Source: Gracilimonas sp046602855
GTDB lineage: Bacteria > Bacteroidota > Rhodothermia > Balneolales > Balneolaceae
Direction of reading: 5' to 3'
Assembly (NCBI RefSeq): GCF_046602855.1
Contig: NZ_JBKINJ010000002.1
Location: forward strand, 310,001-374,000
Length of the DNA stretch: 64,000 nucleotides
Positions 15,982-24,741 of this stretch are shown one piece after another. The notes under the pieces are model-generated. The model was not told where the DNA came from and ran no database searches. It saw only the letters and a program-made list of their open reading frames with translations. The translations under genes and the position numbers were made by a program. Numbering within the stretch: position 1 is the stretch's first letter; every line of letters begins with the position of its first letter.

Positions 15982-16950
15982 TCAAATTACGGCCTTACCA
16001 CTTATGATTTTCATTGTTATAGTCCACTTATGGCATCCGCCCGGCTCAATAACTTTGTTTTCTGCGTTCTCAATGGCGTCAGAAAGCTTATCAAAAGAAG
16101 CTGTTGCAGGTTCCAGGGCAACGGTGTAACTCCCTGTCTCCGCCTCTTCAGGCCAACCACCATAACACAGCCATATACCAAGATGAGGTGTCTTTTCTGC
16201 ATCAAAATTAAACAGGATCGTTTCATCAGACCTTTTTCTGTACAGTCCAGCTCTTCCTTTTCCTACATTTTCAGCAAATAATTTCATAGCCTGATTACTA
16301 GCCTGAGGCTGGACGATCGAAAAGTCTGTTTTACCACCAAACAAATAAGGCCACTCCGTTTCCTTTTTTCTAACCTGACCTTCTTCATTGGATCTGTGGA
16401 CGGAGACCCGGTTCACCTCTTCATGGATCAGCAACTCATCCTGATCATTTATTTCCAGTAGAGGGTGGGACGACCATATATAATCAAATTGGCGGTATGA
16501 ATTATTTCTTACGCTATAGCTGATCTCAATTTCACTGCCTTTAAGTACGATCTCCTTCTCAAACTCATATAGAAGATTCACCCCCGTTGCTTTCAGTACA
16601 ACACGATCGTCATGAAGTTCATATTCCCACTCTTGTGTCCAAAGTTCACCATGATCCGGCAAATGGATCACGCTTTCGTTAAACAGATAATTAGAAGGCG
16701 CAATCGTAGGGAAACATTCATCGAAGCCAAAGGCATAGGGAGGTTTAAAATCGAAACCCAAATTTGGCGGCTTTAGATCGCCTTCACTCTTTTCATATTG
16801 TTTTAGGAATTGGGTTCCTGTTCCCTTGTTCTCAAGCCTTGTCATTTTACCGCCCAATTCGGGAAGCAGAGTAATACGTAATTTCTCGTTTTCGAGAACT
16901 ATTTCTTTCCACTCTTTTTTTGAACGCTTTGTGATCTCAGTCTCTTCCAT
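15982..16950 (-). CDS. Aldose 1-epimerase-like protein (galactose mutarotase superfamily)
   Basis: A 322-aa beta-sandwich protein of the galactose-mutarotase-like superfamily. The N-terminal block ITLLPELGGKMTRLEN is characteristic. GFDECFPTIAPSNY and DHGELWTQEW supply the region where GalM-type enzymes carry catalytic His and Glu. It is a divergent member rather than classical GalM. In an operon with galK and a beta-galactosidase the likely role is converting beta-galactose to the alpha-anomer for GalK. There is no signal peptide, so it is cytosolic. The function is inferred from fold and context. Confidence 0.75.
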   Translation of the reverse strand: MEETEITKRSKKEWKEIVLENEKLRITLLPELGGKMTRLENKGTGTQFLKQYEKSEGDLKPPNLGFDFKPPYAFGFDECFPTIAPSNYLFNESVIHLPDHGELWTQEWEYELHDDRVVLKATGVNLLYEFEKEIVLKGSEIEISYSVRNNSYRQFDYIWSSHPLLEINDQDELLIHEEVNRVSVHRSNEEGQVRKKETEWPYLFGGKTDFSIVQPQASNQAMKLFAENVGKGRAGLYRKRSDETILFNFDAEKTPHLGIWLCYGGWPEEAETGSYTVALEPATASFDKLSDAIENAENKVIEPGGCHKWTITMKIISGKAVI

Positions 16951-16985
16951 GTATGATCGGGGGTAAAAATTCTCTTAGCTAAAGG

Positions 16986-18053
16986 TCATTGTCTCTTGTA
17001 TTTATCAAACACATTTATGACCGGAAGAGCATTCCCGTCGTCATCAAAATAACCACGTGATCGCAACCCTCCGGTAACGGCCGGTTCCCACCAAAAGATA
17101 CCCTTAATGCGTGAACTGTTTATGTTGATTAGCGTTTCATGAACCGTTTCCAAAAAATCCTTCTGTCCTTCGGGAGTTTCGGGCCAGGGAGCTAATGCTC
17201 CTTCCTCAATATACTCAGAGGGACGCCAGTTATAAGCCGTTTCCACAAGGATAATATCCTCATCGTAGTGTCTCATCAAAGAAAGCAGGTTCTCTCGTAA
17301 CTCCAGTAAATTTCCATGCCACCACGGATAGTAGGAGAGACCGATGATATCGAATTCAATACCATACTTTTCAATGTTATCGTAGAACTCTCGGTTTCCT
17401 TTTGCATCGGCGCCATTATCATAATGGATCATAATTTGTGGACGCATTTCCTGTCCACGGCCGGCATCCACACCGTCAATTCCTGCTTGCAGCAATCCGG
17501 CAAAAGTATCCCAGTTTTCAGGAAGTTGCCCCGCCGGCCAGATCATGCCATTCCGGATCTCATTGCCGATCTGTACCATTTCCGGCATCACACCGGCTTC
17601 CCGAAAGGCCTCGATGGTACGTTTGGTATAATCGTATACTGAATCACGGAGTCCTTCGTACTCCAGTCCTTCCCATGCTTCCGGCATCCATTGTTTTTGC
17701 GGATCCGCCCAGCTGTCTGAATAGTGGTAATCCAGCAGGAATTTCATTCCTCGCTTTTGGGCTTCCTGAGCCAGTTCTATGGTATATTCAAGGTCATTTG
17801 GGAGGCGATCAGGAGAATGAAACAATCTCAATCTGATCCAGTCATATCCGTGATCGCTGAAGATATCCAGTCCCGGCTTCACTACGCCATTATCCTTGAA
17901 CTCGGTCCCGTTTTCCTCTGCCATTTTAAGAAATGAAAGATCAGCTCCCACCGCATAATTCAGGTGAAATGAGGTAGAATCGGTTGGCTGTGCATAGGCC
18001 GTTTGACTAACGAGTATTACAATAAATAAACTTAAAAGTGATGTAAGTTTCAT
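16986..18053 (-). CDS. Secreted arabinogalactan endo-beta-1,4-galactanase (GH53)
   Basis: Glycoside hydrolase family 53 enzyme that cuts beta-1,4-galactan, the side chain of pectic rhamnogalactan and type I arabinogalactan. The signal peptide (MKLTSLLSLFIVILV, cleavage near AYAQ) marks export. The acid/base Glu is in QIGNEIRNG (Glu165) and the nucleophile in ILVETAYNW (Glu271). DYHYSDSWADPQKQ (108-121) is a strong family block. At 355 aa this is a bare catalytic domain. It lies 7 bp after the GH2 gene and probably supplies galacto-oligosaccharides to it. Confidence 0.94.
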   Translation of the reverse strand: MKLTSLLSLFIVILVSQTAYAQPTDSTSFHLNYAVGADLSFLKMAEENGTEFKDNGVVKPGLDIFSDHGYDWIRLRLFHSPDRLPNDLEYTIELAQEAQKRGMKFLLDYHYSDSWADPQKQWMPEAWEGLEYEGLRDSVYDYTKRTIEAFREAGVMPEMVQIGNEIRNGMIWPAGQLPENWDTFAGLLQAGIDGVDAGRGQEMRPQIMIHYDNGADAKGNREFYDNIEKYGIEFDIIGLSYYPWWHGNLLELRENLLSLMRHYDEDIILVETAYNWRPSEYIEEGALAPWPETPEGQKDFLETVHETLININSSRIKGIFWWEPAVTGGLRSRGYFDDDGNALPVINVFDKYKRQ

Positions 18054-18060
18054 GGCGGAT

Positions 18061-20460
18061 CTAGTTTATAGTTAATGTGATCGAACCGGCTTCCAATCCA
18101 TTTGCAGTTGCTGTGATGGTTACATTGCCCGGATCCTTCCCTGCACGATAGAGTATCGCAGCAATGCCGGCTTCAGCAGTAATAGGATTATGCCCAATCA
18201 GCTCGCCCTCACCTTTCAATTCAAATGTGATCTCTTGATCAGCCTCCCAAATGGTCCTGCCGTTTTCATCTACAACGGATGCATACACAAAAACCACATC
18301 GTTATGTCCACTTTGGATCTGTTTTCCACTCAAATCTGCACTTAAAGAAAGAGATACTGGATCTTCCGGGGTAATGCGCTCATGCTCAGCCACCGGCTTT
18401 CCATCTATGTAGGCTACTGCTTTGAGGGTACCTGCCTCAAAATCCAGATAGCCGAAGGTAAATGGAGGATGATCCAATTCAGTTGAAACACGATCTGTAT
18501 CGGGCTTTTGTCGGGCAATTTCTTCATCATTCAGGAACAAAGCTACTTCCTCAGCATTGCTGTACACCTTAACATCAGTGAAATCAGGATCAGACCAGTA
18601 ATTGGCAATATACACCATCGGGCCATAGAATTCGGGGTCTATTTCCTCTAACTCAAGAGAGGCCTGGCTCGCATAAAAATAGTTAGTAAATTTCGGGATG
18701 CGGAAGATATCTCTGATTCCTGAAGATTCAATGTCCGGGGCATAACCGCGGTTGTAGTCAAACATCACCCAGTTGGCATCACCTAATGAAGGTCCTTTCA
18801 GGTTTGAGTTGTGCGCCTCCTGAAAATTAAGAGCCTGTTGTGCGAGCCTGCGCTGACCGTCCCCCCGAAGCTGACGTGAGGTTCGTTCATCTTCCTGCAG
18901 ATCCTCAAAGGCATCCTGATTGAATCCGGCATTTTGGGCATAATATTCCCAATCACCGTATTCAGCTATAAACAGTGGTTTATCTTTGTCGTAATCGCTC
19001 CAATAGGCAGGTGGGCGGGCATGCTGCCGCGCCGGGATAAAGATATCATAAGCATGGTCCATCCAACCACTTGTATAATTATCTGCGAACGGCAACTCTG
19101 CTTTCACCGCAGCATGAGCCTGTTCCATAAATTCTTCCGGCATATCCGATTCGTTAAGAGAGGCTTCCCAGAAAATAATACTTGGGTGATTGCGATCTCT
19201 CCTAACCATTTTTCGAACATCATTCAGGGCACGTTCTGCAAACAATCCATCTTCATAGTATTGCCAACCCGGAATAGCATCCATAAATAATAAGCCCAAT
19301 TCATCGGCTGCTTTCAGGAATGCGGGATCCGGTGGATAGTGTGCAATGCGGATAAAATTAAAACCTGCTTCCTTGATCTTGTACGCATCGCGATATTGAG
19401 CCTCATTAGAAAGGGCATAACCGATATACGGATAATCCTGATGACGATTCGTGCCTCTTAAATACAATCGCTCTCCATTCAATACAAATTGATTATCCTC
19501 ATCGAAGCCAAATGTCCTGATACCGATGCGCTCTTGCTCACTGTCAACCAGTTTACCACCGTCATAGAGCTGTACCGTAAGAGTGTAGAGATATGGAGAG
19601 GCAGGGGACCAAAGATTTGGATCCTGAACCAATAATTTCTCAGTTTGAAGAGAGTTTGAACCGGATTCAACCTGCACCTCAGCTTCTGAGTACACCACTG
19701 TATTACCCCCGGCATCCTGCAGGATATATATAAGGCGAGCTTCAGTTGGCTCAGCTCTTAAATTTTCTACATCGGTTTGAACAGAAACTGTGGCCACTCC
19801 CTCTGAAACGTCTTCGAAAGATACCAATAATCCACCGGCAGCCACCCTGTCAACTTCAACAGCATCTGGTATTCTCAGCTGATCCTCCACTACAAGATAT
19901 ACATCCCGGTAGATGCCACCATAATAATTGAAATCCAGCATCTCAATGGCTTTACCGGGCGGAATGGTTGAATTATCCTCATTATTCAATTTAACCAACA
20001 GGGAATTTTCTTCCCCAATATTAACGTGATCAGAGATATCCACCACAAAAGGCAGATAACCGCCGGCATTGTATCCAACCTTTTTACCATTCAGATAGAT
20101 ATCAGCTTCATGCATAGCTCCCTCAAACTTCAGGGTGATGTGCTTACCCTTAAGCTCCGGATCAACTGTAAAGAATTTCCTATAGAAACTATCGCCCTGC
20201 CACTGCTGATCTTCAATAACCAACGGTTCAATGTTGGCTGTATGCGGCAACCGAACCGATTCCCATTCAAGCTGATCCGAACCGGGATCAAACAATTCAT
20301 CTGTAATGGTCGTATCCATATCCTTAACGAACTCCCATTCTGTGTTGAAATCAAAATGAGTCTCCACGGTTTCAATTTCCGATGGCGCACATCCAGTGAA
20401 ATTCACTGCCAGCAATAACAGCAAGGCACTAAGTAACGGATATCTGAAAAGATTCTTCAT
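18061..20460 (-). CDS. Beta-galactosidase lipoprotein (GH2)
   Basis: A 799-aa glycoside hydrolase family 2 enzyme with a lipoprotein signal (lipobox VNFTGC, Cys24). The order is a jelly-roll sugar-binding domain (about 35-195), Ig-like domain (about 200-315), TIM barrel (about 318-600) and C-terminal domains of DUF4982/Big-like type to 799. The acid/base is in WEASLNE (Glu437) and the nucleophile in FIAEYG (Glu500). As a periplasmic or surface lipoprotein it likely strips galactose from the oligosaccharides made by the GH53 enzyme. It is the first gene of the operon, with a perfect 18-bp palindrome about 155 bp upstream. Confidence 0.92.
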   Translation of the reverse strand: MKNLFRYPLLSALLLLLAVNFTGCAPSEIETVETHFDFNTEWEFVKDMDTTITDELFDPGSDQLEWESVRLPHTANIEPLVIEDQQWQGDSFYRKFFTVDPELKGKHITLKFEGAMHEADIYLNGKKVGYNAGGYLPFVVDISDHVNIGEENSLLVKLNNEDNSTIPPGKAIEMLDFNYYGGIYRDVYLVVEDQLRIPDAVEVDRVAAGGLLVSFEDVSEGVATVSVQTDVENLRAEPTEARLIYILQDAGGNTVVYSEAEVQVESGSNSLQTEKLLVQDPNLWSPASPYLYTLTVQLYDGGKLVDSEQERIGIRTFGFDEDNQFVLNGERLYLRGTNRHQDYPYIGYALSNEAQYRDAYKIKEAGFNFIRIAHYPPDPAFLKAADELGLLFMDAIPGWQYYEDGLFAERALNDVRKMVRRDRNHPSIIFWEASLNESDMPEEFMEQAHAAVKAELPFADNYTSGWMDHAYDIFIPARQHARPPAYWSDYDKDKPLFIAEYGDWEYYAQNAGFNQDAFEDLQEDERTSRQLRGDGQRRLAQQALNFQEAHNSNLKGPSLGDANWVMFDYNRGYAPDIESSGIRDIFRIPKFTNYFYASQASLELEEIDPEFYGPMVYIANYWSDPDFTDVKVYSNAEEVALFLNDEEIARQKPDTDRVSTELDHPPFTFGYLDFEAGTLKAVAYIDGKPVAEHERITPEDPVSLSLSADLSGKQIQSGHNDVVFVYASVVDENGRTIWEADQEITFELKGEGELIGHNPITAEAGIAAILYRAGKDPGNVTITATANGLEAGSITLTIN

Positions 20461-20615
20461 AATTATAATAGCTTATTTACTGAATTTGGTCATTTCCATA
20501 ATTGTAACTCATATAAACGAATCCAGTATGAGTATTCTCTTCAAAATCAGAAAACGTGTTATTTTGATCCATCACTTCGGACCCTTTATACAATTATTGT
20601 TGGTTTCACTATTCT

Positions 20616-20633
20616 TATGTTAACGTTAACATA
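20616..20633 (-). promoter_or_regulatory. Perfect 18-bp palindrome, likely operator of the LacI regulator
   Basis: TATGTTAACGTTAACATA is identical to its own reverse complement. It has the central CpG typical of LacI-family operators. It lies between the lacI-type gene and the GH2-GH53-galK-galT operon, so repression of that operon by the adjacent regulator is the obvious reading. A single TGTTAAC half-site also occurs at 11799-11805, on the far side of the symporter promoter. Confidence 0.65.
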
Positions 20634-20756
20634 TCTAATATACTATGCCTTAATGAAGAGTCAAAGTATTAACGACGGGTAGAGAAACAAACCGGGCCAG
20701 GGGTTCCAAGCCAGGTATCAAATGATCATAATATCCTGCCGATTGGTGGCTAGGTT

Positions 20757-21776
20757 TCAATGGCTTCCACAAGATGAACGGATCTTTAATTGCGTAAGAA
20801 CTTCAATTGTCTCATTCGACTCATTTTCATTGTCAATGATACTCAATAGTTTTTTTGCAGCCTCTTTTCCCACCTCATATGCCGGCTGATGCACCGTTGT
20901 TAAGGGGACAGGGAGTAGTTTTGCTCTGATATCATCAGAAAAGCCAACGATGGCAATATCTTCCGGTATAATCAATCCTTTTTCTTTGATCGCTTCGATG
21001 GCACCAAAAGCTGCCGGGTCATTGATGGCAAACACCGCCCTTGGCCGGTTGCCTTCCGGGAGATCCAGTATCTTATTCATAGCCTCGTACCCGCCTTCTT
21101 CCTGAAGTCCGGATTCGACCACCCACTCGTCCAAAACCTCAAGCTTATTTTCTTCCATAGCCTCTTTAAATCCCTGAAGTCTCCTGCGCCCGATAGACAA
21201 CCCTTGTGCTCCTTTTAAATGCGCGATCTTTGTGTAGCCGTGATCGATCAGGTGCTGGGTTATCTTTTTTGCTGCTGCCTTATCATCTACCCCCACACAG
21301 CTAAAGCCTAAATCAACGATACACCTGTCAAAGAACACAACAGGCATTCCGCTGGAACGGAGCTCTTCAAAGTAACTGAGGTCTTTGGTGTACTGTGAAC
21401 AGGAGATCATGATACCATCAACCCGTTTTGAGCGAAGTGTTTCTATGGCGGCTTTTTCCCGCTCCGTATCCTCAGCCGAATGTGTAAGGATCAACTGATA
21501 ATTCTTCTGATAGGTTACTTCTTCAATCCCGCGAATAACTTCCGGGAAAAAAGAGTGGGAGATCTCCGGAACTACAACACCTATCGTAAATGATTTATTG
21601 GAAACCAGGCTTTTTGCCAGATAATTGGGAGTATAACCCATGCTTCTAGCTTTCTCCAAAACTTTCTTACGGGTTTCTTCATCAACGTTCTTTTTGTTGT
21701 TGATGACCCGAGAAACAGTCATAGCAGATATCCCAAGTGCTTCTGCAATTTGTTTAAGCGTGACGTTAGAACTCAA
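20757..21776 (-). CDS. LacI-family transcriptional regulator of the galactan locus
   Basis: A 339-aa LacI/GalR repressor. The DNA-binding domain is TLKQIAEALGISAMTVSRVI (6-25), followed by the hinge block RSMGYTPNYLAKSL and a periplasmic-binding-protein-like sensor starting TIGVVVPEISHSFFPEV. The effector domain ends with TTVHQPAYEVG, also typical. It is encoded directly upstream of, and in the same direction as, the GH2 operon, about 300 bp away, with the palindrome at 20616-20633 between them. Galactose or a galacto-oligosaccharide as inducer is inference from context. Confidence 0.92.
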   Translation of the reverse strand: MSSNVTLKQIAEALGISAMTVSRVINNKKNVDEETRKKVLEKARSMGYTPNYLAKSLVSNKSFTIGVVVPEISHSFFPEVIRGIEEVTYQKNYQLILTHSAEDTEREKAAIETLRSKRVDGIMISCSQYTKDLSYFEELRSSGMPVVFFDRCIVDLGFSCVGVDDKAAAKKITQHLIDHGYTKIAHLKGAQGLSIGRRRLQGFKEAMEENKLEVLDEWVVESGLQEEGGYEAMNKILDLPEGNRPRAVFAINDPAAFGAIEAIKEKGLIIPEDIAIVGFSDDIRAKLLPVPLTTVHQPAYEVGKEAAKKLLSIIDNENESNETIEVLTQLKIRSSCGSH

Positions 21777-21853
21777 CCTGTAATTCCTAAGATATTCTTA
21801 TCAAATATTCATTGAATGATAAACGATCTGTTTTTCAGACTCGCACAATTTAA

Positions 21854-23005
21854 CTAAAATTTCAGGGTATATCTCTTTACCTCATCCGATAACCGGCTTG
21901 CATTAAAGGATTTGATATATACCGTTTCACCTCTTATTGCCTCTATCTTCTTCTTTCTGGAAAGTTCAAATGTAGCTAAAGGCTGCCCACTTGGAGCAAT
22001 AATGAACCACCTATAGATATCCGGATCTGAAACAATGGAGGCGGCCCATAAACGGTCTTGATCGTCCATCAAAATATGGGAAAGTGCGGGCCATGTATCA
22101 GGAAGTGAAGCTCTTCGTATGGCTCTGCGGCGAAAAGTGTCTGTGTACATTTCAAGAACCTCAGAACGGATCAGATCATGTTTTTCAAAAGGGTAGTACC
22201 GTGATTCGATTTCCTCACTTTTACTATCCATAAGGATGATCAGAAAATGATCGGTGTCTATTTTTAAGATTCTGCCTTGTGTATCTGTTCTGATCAATAC
22301 CTCAGGCTCATACGGGAGCATCATAATAAGCGGAGGGTCGACGGTACGGTCTACATGAAGATTTCGATTACTCACAGAAAACAACTGATTTGACAGGATC
22401 TGTCCGTTTTCATCTATCTTATAATATATCAACCGGCGGTCTTCCGTACTCCTAACCACCTGAAATCCAACCAGGTAATTTTCATCTGCAGTCACTTCAA
22501 GCATAACTGGTTTTGCGGATCTCAGTGAATCAATGCCAAACTGACTGATGGCATTATCAAGTTCTGTCACCGACCTTAGTTCCCGATCAGAAAGCTTGTA
22601 CTTATAAACTCTATGTAACGAATTATCGAATGTGAAGAGGTGATCACCCTGCACCTTCATAAACACCGGATTCCTGTAATCCCCGGGGTCACTCCCAAGC
22701 CCGCCCAGGCTTTCAATATGATCGCCGGTTCTGTCAAAAACCTCGATCTTCTTGTTGTAGCTGTTAACCACAAAAACAAACCCCTGATCATCAGCAGCCA
22801 CGGCCCCAATATCATTGACCGTGCCATAGGAACCGATGCTGAAAGACTTATTTAGGCTCAATTCAGCTTCTTTTATTTCAGATAGGTCAAACGTTCTTGC
22901 ATCCTGAAAATCCGCAGTGTCTGCTTTTTTTGAGTTTCCACACGCTGCAAACAGAAAGAGGACTGAAAAAAGTATTAAAACAAAAACCAGTGAGCGATTC
23001 ATCAT
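21854..23005 (-). CDS. Six-bladed beta-propeller lipoprotein
   Basis: A 383-aa lipoprotein (hydrophobic leader and lipobox LFAAC) with repeated strands of a 6-bladed propeller/NHL type. Repeats such as FVFVVNSYNKKIEVFDRTG followed by GGLGSDPGDYRNP are typical of Bacteroidota 6-bladed beta-propeller proteins. No catalytic motif is visible. It lies 77 bp upstream of the lacI-type gene in the same direction, so read-through is possible. Location at the periplasmic or outer face is inferred; function is unknown. Confidence 0.78.
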   Translation of the reverse strand: MMNRSLVFVLILFSVLFLFAACGNSKKADTADFQDARTFDLSEIKEAELSLNKSFSIGSYGTVNDIGAVAADDQGFVFVVNSYNKKIEVFDRTGDHIESLGGLGSDPGDYRNPVFMKVQGDHLFTFDNSLHRVYKYKLSDRELRSVTELDNAISQFGIDSLRSAKPVMLEVTADENYLVGFQVVRSTEDRRLIYYKIDENGQILSNQLFSVSNRNLHVDRTVDPPLIMMLPYEPEVLIRTDTQGRILKIDTDHFLIILMDSKSEEIESRYYPFEKHDLIRSEVLEMYTDTFRRRAIRRASLPDTWPALSHILMDDQDRLWAASIVSDPDIYRWFIIAPSGQPLATFELSRKKKIEAIRGETVYIKSFNASRLSDEVKRYTLKF

Positions 23006-23075
23006 ATACAGTAAGCTAACTAATTTGTCCGAAAACTTGTTCTGTTTTTACCTAATAGCAGTGGAGCGGCTATAA

Positions 23076-23107
23076 ACAAAAAAAGCTTCTCATCTTTGAG
23101 AAGCTTT
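23076..23107 (-). terminator. Terminator of tRNA-Val
   Basis: On the minus strand, 11-bp perfect arms AAAGCTTCTCA and TGAGAAGCTTT (23082-23092 and 23097-23107) are followed by a T tract. It sits 6 bp beyond the tRNA 3' end. Confidence 0.88.
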
Positions 23108-23112
23108 CTGTG

Positions 23113-23187
23113 TGGGCGATGAGGGACTCGAACCCCCGACCCCCTCGGTGTAAACGAGGTGCTCTAAACCAACTGAGCTAATCGCCC
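23113..23187 (-). tRNA. tRNA-Val (anticodon UAC)
   Basis: A 75-nt cloverleaf on the minus strand. The acceptor arm is GGGCGAT with ATCGCCC, the D-arm is AGCTCAGTTGGTTTAGAGC, and the anticodon loop TTTACAC lies between CCTCG and CGAGG, giving UAC. The T-arm contains GGTTCGAGTCC. The 3' CCA is not encoded. It has its own promoter and terminator. Confidence 0.97.
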
Positions 23188-23205
23188 GACTTGCTTGAAG
23201 GGCGA

Positions 23206-23236
23206 CAAATATAAGAACATTTCAAACACAGACAAA
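23206..23236 (-). promoter_or_regulatory. Bacteroidota-type promoter of tRNA-Val
   Basis: On the minus strand TTTG (23233-23236) is followed after 19 nt by TATATTTG (23206-23213), an exact match to the TTTG/TAnnTTTG promoter pattern known for Bacteroidota primary sigma factors. It lies 18 bp upstream of the tRNA 5' end. Confidence 0.8.
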
Positions 23237-23265
23237 GAAAAATAACACTACATCTTGATTTATTG

Positions 23266-23280
23266 GTTAACACTGTTAAC
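23266..23280 (+). promoter_or_regulatory. GTTAAC inverted pair upstream of fadI
   Basis: GTTAAC occurs twice around ACT, giving a 15-bp inverted repeat 78 bp before the fadI start. Beta-oxidation operons are commonly controlled by TetR- or GntR-type repressors that bind such sites, so an operator is plausible. No regulator gene is adjacent. Confidence 0.4.
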
Positions 23281-23358
23281 TTATACAACTGTGTTTGTCC
23301 GGAATCAGACGATCAGACAAGTACATAAATTTAAGCATTCTGCTAAATCCTGAATTTT

Positions 23359-24663
23359 ATGAGCAACACGAATAACAACACCTTTAATGCTGTCATTGTG
23401 GATGGTTGCCGCATTCCCTTTCAACGATCCGGTACAAATTATAATGATATGATGGCTTACGACCTCGGGCGAATGGCAATCAATGGATTAATGGCACGAA
23501 ACCCGGTAGATCCAAAAGATATAGACAGGGTGATCATGGGCACGGTGATTCAGGAAGTAAAGACAAGTAACGTAGCCCGGGAAAGTGCCCTGGGAGCCGG
23601 AATACCTAATTCCGTGCCTGCATTCACTACAACCATGGCGTGTATCTCATCCAACCAGGCCATTGCCAGTGGAGTGGATCTCATACGAACCGGTCAGTCA
23701 AAAATCATTCTGGCAAGCGGAACAGAGACCATGTCTGACATTCCGGTTCGCTTCAGAAAGAAATTTCGCCAAAAAGTACTAGCCGCAAGGAAGTACAAAA
23801 AACCAACGGATTACCTGAAGTTTTTTAAGGGATTGAGATTCAAGGATCTTCTTCCGGAATTGCCGGCCATCGCTGAATTTTCCACCGGTGAGGTGATGGG
23901 TGAAAGCGCAGACCGGATGTCGGCCCGATTTGGGATTTCACGCCATGATCAGGATGAATACGCTATGCGATCCCATCACCTGGCTGCCAAAGCGACTGAC
24001 GATGGATTGCTTGATGAGGAACTCATCCCGGCCAAACTGCCGCCTGAATTTGAGGTAGTAGAACATGATAACGGGTTTCGGGCAGACACGTCGATTGAAA
24101 AACTTTCAAAACTCCGCCCGGCCTTCATTAAACCACATGGTACCGTAACAGCAGGTAATTCTTCCTTTTTTACTGATGGGGCCTCAGCCTGCTACATCAT
24201 GGAGGAGCAAACCGCACTTGACCTTGGTTTAAAACCAAAAGCCTACCTGCGTGAATACAATTTCGTATCTCAGGACCCCGGTGAGGAGCTTTTATTGGGG
24301 CCGGCTTATGCGATCCCAAAAGTTCTGGACGCTATGAAGCTCGAACTGAGTGATATGGATGTGATCGAATTGCACGAAGCTTTTGCCGGACAGGTTCTAT
24401 CCGTTCTTGCCGCCCTGGATTCAGACTCATTCGCAAAAGAAAACCTGAGCCGCGATAAAAAAGTGGGCAAGATCGATATGGATAAACTCAATACGCTGGG
24501 CGGCTCACTTTCTTTAGGACACCCTTTTGGAGCTACTGGCGTACGACTTGTCACCACCGCTGCCAATCGTTTGCTCAGAGAAGATGGTAAATACGCCCTC
24601 GTTTCTGCATGTGCCGCAGGAGGACAAGGGCATGCTATTGTGTTGGAACGGTATTCGAATTAA
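23359..24663 (+). CDS. fadI: Acetyl-CoA C-acyltransferase (3-ketoacyl-CoA thiolase), FadI type
   Basis: Thiolase that performs the last step of fatty acid beta-oxidation, releasing acetyl-CoA. The nucleophilic Cys is in TTMACISSNQA (Cys95). The catalytic His is in GHPFGATGVR and the second Cys in SACAAGGQGH (Cys418). VIELHEAFAGQ is the other conserved block. At 434 aa it is slightly longer than FadA and fits the FadI branch. It is followed after a 44-bp inverted repeat by fadJ, forming the usual beta/alpha pair of the trifunctional complex. Confidence 0.93.
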   Translation: MSNTNNNTFNAVIVDGCRIPFQRSGTNYNDMMAYDLGRMAINGLMARNPVDPKDIDRVIMGTVIQEVKTSNVARESALGAGIPNSVPAFTTTMACISSNQAIASGVDLIRTGQSKIILASGTETMSDIPVRFRKKFRQKVLAARKYKKPTDYLKFFKGLRFKDLLPELPAIAEFSTGEVMGESADRMSARFGISRHDQDEYAMRSHHLAAKATDDGLLDEELIPAKLPPEFEVVEHDNGFRADTSIEKLSKLRPAFIKPHGTVTAGNSSFFTDGASACYIMEEQTALDLGLKPKAYLREYNFVSQDPGEELLLGPAYAIPKVLDAMKLELSDMDVIELHEAFAGQVLSVLAALDSDSFAKENLSRDKKVGKIDMDKLNTLGGSLSLGHPFGATGVRLVTTAANRLLREDGKYALVSACAAGGQGHAIVLERYSN

Positions 24664-24676
24664 TTAAAAAATTTCC

Positions 24677-24720
24677 ACCCAAAGGTAGAGACGCGATGCA
24701 TCGCGTGTCTACCTTTGGGT
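24677..24720. repeat. 44-bp near-perfect inverted repeat between fadI and fadJ
   Basis: ACCCAAAGGTAGA and TCTACCTTTGGGT form outer arms around ACGCGATGCATCGCGT, itself a perfect palindrome; only one G-G mismatch interrupts the stem. It lies 13 bp after the fadI stop and ends 21 bp before the fadJ ATG. There is no T tract, so it is not an ordinary terminator. The GTAGAGACGCGATG-CATCGCGT core resembles dispersed repeats found in several bacterial phyla. Confidence 0.85.
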
Positions 24721-24741
24721 TCATATTCAATCACACATACC

